Assembly (NCBI GenBank): GCA_039030125.1
Contig: JBCCEV010000101.1
Location: 1-16,028, forward strand
DNA length: 16,028 nt
DNA from: JBCCEV01 sp039030125
GTDB lineage: Bacteria; Pseudomonadota; Gammaproteobacteria; Ga0077536
Reading direction: 5' to 3'
Of the stretch, positions 13,451-16,028 are shown piece by piece (the first letter of the stretch is position 1; the number at the start of each line of letters is the position of its first letter). The notes under the pieces were generated by a model. The model ran no database searches, was not told the DNA's origin, and worked only from the letters and a program-made list of their open reading frames with translations. The position numbers and the translations under genes are program-made.

Positions 13451-13918
13451 ATGAAAACCATCAATGTCACCATCAACGGTGAAGCATACGAGGAGAATGT
13501 TCCAGAGCGTATGCTGCTGGTCGACTTCATTCGCGATCACGTCGGATTGACTGGCACCCACGTCGGCTGCACCTATGAGGGCGTGTGCGGCGCATGCACG
13601 GTGCATCTCGATAACGAAGCAGTGAAAAGCTGTTTGATGCTTGCTGTGCAAGCCGACGGCCACGAGATCACTACCGTCGAGGGGCTTGCGCGCGATGGGT
13701 TGACCCCCTTACAGGCTGCCTTTCGCGATAAACATGCGCTGCAATGCGGTTATTGCACGCCAGGGATTTTGATGAATATGAGCGAATTTCTAGAGAAATA
13801 CCCGGCACCGAGCGATGAGGAGATCCGTGCAGCCTTGATTGGCAATCTCTGCCGCTGTACCGGCTATGTACACATTGTTAAAGCGGTGCGCACCGCCATC
13901 GAAACGACAAAGGGGTAG
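13451..13918 (+). CDS. Molybdenum hydroxylase, 2Fe-2S (small) subunit, CoxS-like
   Basis: This 155-residue protein holds two 2Fe-2S clusters that carry electrons from the molybdenum site to FAD. The N-terminal plant-ferredoxin-like domain binds a cluster with C40, C46, C49 and C61; the C-terminal helical domain uses C99, C102, C134 and C136 (Q-C-G-Y-C-T-P-G and N-L-C-R-C-T-G-Y). The first motif is C-T-Y-E-G-V-C-G-A-C, five residues between the first two cysteines where relatives normally have four (as in C-E-H-G-V-C-G-A-C). There is no signal peptide, so it is cytoplasmic. AGGGGGAGAG seven bases upstream supports ATG 13451. The gene lies between the FAD and molybdopterin subunits, tightly packed, which indicates one transcript. 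Confidence 0.93.
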   Translation: MKTINVTINGEAYEENVPERMLLVDFIRDHVGLTGTHVGCTYEGVCGACTVHLDNEAVKSCLMLAVQADGHEITTVEGLARDGLTPLQAAFRDKHALQCGYCTPGILMNMSEFLEKYPAPSDEEIRAALIGNLCRCTGYVHIVKAVRTAIETTKG

Positions 13919-13921
13919 AGG

Positions 13922-16028
13922 ATGGCCGCAACTATGGATACCGCTGAGTGGATGGGAAACCGGCTTCCCCGTAAGGAAGACCATCGTTTGATTACCGGCA
14001 AGGGCAAGTACATTAGCGATTTCGTATTGCCTGGCATGTTGCACGCCGTCTTTGTCCGCAGTGATTACGCTCACGCAAAAATCTTAGGCGTCGACAAATC
14101 TGAAGCGGAAGCCATGCCTGGAGTGGTGGCGGTATATTCTGGCGAAGACTTTAGAGATGTTCTCAAGTCGATGAAACAGCCGGTCTTGGTACCTAATCTG
14201 CCGGCCAAATATCCAGACTACCCGCCGATTGCCAACGACAAAGTCAAATTTCATGGCGAACCCGTGGCGGTGGTGGTGGCGCGCGATCGTTATGTTGCCG
14301 TAGATGCGGCTGAGTTGGTCGTCGTCGACTATGAGGAACTCGAACCGGTACTCGATCCAGAGGCCGCCATGACCCCCGACTCACCGCTGGTGCATGAAGA
14401 GGACGGCACGAATGTCATTTTTGAAATGACATTCACCGGAGGTGAGACGGCCGAAGAGCAAGCGGCGAATGCGAAGAAAGTCGATGAAGTGTTCGCCAAC
14501 GCCGATGTCGTGCTGAGCGAGCGCTTTCGCTGTCATCGTACCGGCATAACGCCGATGGAACCGCGTGGTGTGTTGTGTGAATGGTCAGAGACCGATGGCT
14601 TGACGGCGTATATCACGACGCAACGCCCACATATCGATCGCCTGGCGCTCATTGATATTCTCGATATCCCCGGCGAAAAAGTTCGCGTGATCGCGCCGCG
14701 CGATCAGGGTGGTGGCTTTGGTGTGAAGGCCCCTTTCTTTCGCGAGAACGTCATTATTTCCCACCTGGCCATAGTTCTCGATCGACCCGTGCGCTGGATT
14801 GAATCGCGTTATGAGAGTTTGATGAACGTCGGCCAGGAGCGCGACCAGATCAATGACCTCGACATTGCAGCGACTAAGGATGGCAAGTTACTCGCGCTTC
14901 GTAATCGGGGTATTGCCGATAACGGCACGGGCCAAACCGGTGTGTATTGGGGCTTCGTGATGGCCTTTCTCGGGCAAGTGGAGTTGCCCAACGGTTACAC
15001 CTGGGAAATGGCTGACGTGAGTCTGAAATCAGTCACCACCAACAAAGCATGTTTAACGCCGTCGCGCGCGTTTGGTCATTTCCCCACGCGTTTCGCGATG
15101 GAACGGGCGGTGGATATGGTGGCCCACAAAATCGGGATGGAACCGAGTGATTTGCGGCGCAAGAATCTGGTGCCTGAGCTTCCCTATACCACGGTCACTA
15201 ACGAATATTTTGATAGCGGTGACTTCCTTAAGGTTTGGGAGAACCTCATGAGTCATGTCGATCTTGAGGCCTTTCGCAAGGAACAAGAACAAGCAAGAAG
15301 CACAGGAAAGTACCTTGGTATCGGATTCGCGACCGGCGTTGAGTTGTCTGGCGTTGCTTCTGAGTTAATGGTGCCGATGGAGAATCAGCCCGGTTACGGC
15401 GCGGCTTCGATACGGATTGACCCGCGCGGCAAGGTTCAGGTTTACGGTGGCGATGCACCTCAAGGCCAAGGCCACGAAACTACCGTGCCACAGGTCGTCG
15501 CGTATGAACTGGGGATATCACCGAATGATGTTGTAACGACGACCGGTGATACGGGCACCACACCTTTTGGCTCCGGCACCATTGGCGCGCGCGCGGGATC
15601 ATACTTTGTCAGTGCGGTTGCCGAGGCCTGCGGAGAAATCAAGGACAAGATTGCCCGGATCTTAGCCCACGACCTCAAGCTCGATGGCACCACTGCCGAA
15701 GATTTCGTATTTGCCAATGGCATGGTCAGTTATAAGCCTGATCCTGAGCAAAGGAAAACTTTCCGGGAGGCCGCGGAAAGGATCATTATGTGGCCGATAG
15801 ACATGCCCGATGGCGAAGTCGGGGGGTTGGAGGCAACCGCGTTTTTCGAAGCGGCCAAGCCCATGATCTGTTTCAATGCCGACTGCTGTATCGTCGAAGT
15901 CAACGCTAAAAATGGCGAATACCAGGTATTGAAATGGGTGACCTCCGAAGATGTCGGTAATGTCATCAATCCGCAGATCGTCGATGGACAGATGCACGGT
16001 GCCATCGTGCAAGGTTTGTCGAACGCGC
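13922..16028 (+). CDS. Molybdenum hydroxylase, molybdopterin-binding (large) subunit, CoxL-like, 3' truncated
   Basis: The window contains 702 codons of the catalytic subunit, with no stop; relatives are usually about 780-800 residues, so the C-terminus with the catalytic glutamate region is missing. Start ATG 13922 has AGGGG six bases upstream inside the end of the small-subunit gene. Family motifs are R-K-E-D-H-R-L-I-T-G-K-G-K-Y (17-30), D-Q-G-G-G-F-G (261-267), and Q-G-Q-G-H-E-T (514-520), all linked to cofactor binding. The active-site loop is P-S-R-A-F-G-H-F-P (380-388). It differs from A-Y-x-C-S-F-R of form I CO dehydrogenase, which carries the copper-binding Cys, and from A-Y-R-G-A-G-R of form II; the Arg and Gly positions look closer to xanthine-dehydrogenase-type R-G-F-G. 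It probably hydroxylates an aldehyde, purine or N-heterocycle; which is unknown. It has no signal peptide. Confidence 0.92.
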   Translation, partial: MAATMDTAEWMGNRLPRKEDHRLITGKGKYISDFVLPGMLHAVFVRSDYAHAKILGVDKSEAEAMPGVVAVYSGEDFRDVLKSMKQPVLVPNLPAKYPDYPPIANDKVKFHGEPVAVVVARDRYVAVDAAELVVVDYEELEPVLDPEAAMTPDSPLVHEEDGTNVIFEMTFTGGETAEEQAANAKKVDEVFANADVVLSERFRCHRTGITPMEPRGVLCEWSETDGLTAYITTQRPHIDRLALIDILDIPGEKVRVIAPRDQGGGFGVKAPFFRENVIISHLAIVLDRPVRWIESRYESLMNVGQERDQINDLDIAATKDGKLLALRNRGIADNGTGQTGVYWGFVMAFLGQVELPNGYTWEMADVSLKSVTTNKACLTPSRAFGHFPTRFAMERAVDMVAHKIGMEPSDLRRKNLVPELPYTTVTNEYFDSGDFLKVWENLMSHVDLEAFRKEQEQARSTGKYLGIGFATGVELSGVASELMVPMENQPGYGAASIRIDPRGKVQVYGGDAPQGQGHETTVPQVVAYELGISPNDVVTTTGDTGTTPFGSGTIGARAGSYFVSAVAEACGEIKDKIARILAHDLKLDGTTAEDFVFANGMVSYKPDPEQRKTFREAAERIIMWPIDMPDGEVGGLEATAFFEAAKPMICFNADCCIVEVNAKNGEYQVLKWVTSEDVGNVINPQIVDGQMHGAIVQGLSNA
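14410..14434 (+). repeat. 11-bp perfect hairpin inside the large-subunit gene
   Basis: GAATGTCATTT (14410-14420) and AAATGACATTC (14424-14434) are exact reverse complements around a three-base loop TTG. The sequence is in frame and encodes N-V-I-F-E-M-T-F. A stem this long with so short a loop is unlikely by chance in 16 kb. Confidence 0.6.

Noticed and set aside
13922..16028. Aerobic CO dehydrogenase (coxMSL)
   Set aside because: The large subunit lacks the A-Y-x-C-S-F-R loop with its copper-binding cysteine, so only the general hydroxylase family is supported.

Overview
The window looks like one contiguous piece of a Gram-negative, probably proteobacterial, chromosome. Several proteins carry Sec signal peptides, one has a TonB-like N-terminus, Shine-Dalgarno sites are of the GGAG type, and codon third positions are G/C-leaning. 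I cannot name the genus. There is no rRNA, tRNA, CRISPR array or transposase in view. Most of the content is catabolic or accessory rather than housekeeping.

Left part (1-5809). The first 94 bases are the C-terminal tail of a DAO-type FAD oxidoreductase. It converges on a two-gene minus-strand unit: an exported rhodanese and an exported small beta-rich protein. A 445-base gap follows, holding a promoter for the rhodanese, a possible structured element and a possible decayed small gene. Then come a luciferase-like flavin monooxygenase, a membrane-anchored protein with a TonB-like N-terminus and a von Willebrand A (VWA) domain, and a translationally coupled exported helical-repeat protein of 744 residues.

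Middle part (5810-11087). After a 457-base gap with a T-rich direct repeat there is a classical short-chain dehydrogenase. Convergent to it is a three-gene minus-strand operon: a dimethylformamidase (DMFase) small-subunit-like protein, a DMFase large-subunit-like protein that keeps most of the described 2-Tyr/1-Glu iron-site residues, and a second small protein whose C-terminal part resembles the first. A divergent EutQ-like cupin gene shares a 288-base control region with this operon. That region contains a 17-bp perfect palindrome over a good promoter, a second 12-bp palindrome and two strong stem-loops.

Right part (11084-16028). A minus-strand pair encodes an SMP-30/gluconolactonase-type hydrolase and a HIT-family protein. 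Divergent from it is a three-subunit molybdenum hydroxylase in coxM-coxS-coxL order (FAD, 2Fe-2S and molybdopterin subunits), the last cut by the window edge. Its active-site loop is neither the CO dehydrogenase type nor the common form II type, so CO oxidation is not supported.

How the genes may work together (inference): the molybdenum hydroxylase, lactonase-like enzyme, amidohydrolase, dehydrogenase and flavin monooxygenase are a plausible toolkit for degrading a nitrogen-containing organic compound, with hydroxylation, ring or ester opening, then amide cleavage. No substrate can be read from the sequence, and no transcription regulator gene lies in the window although operator-like sites do.
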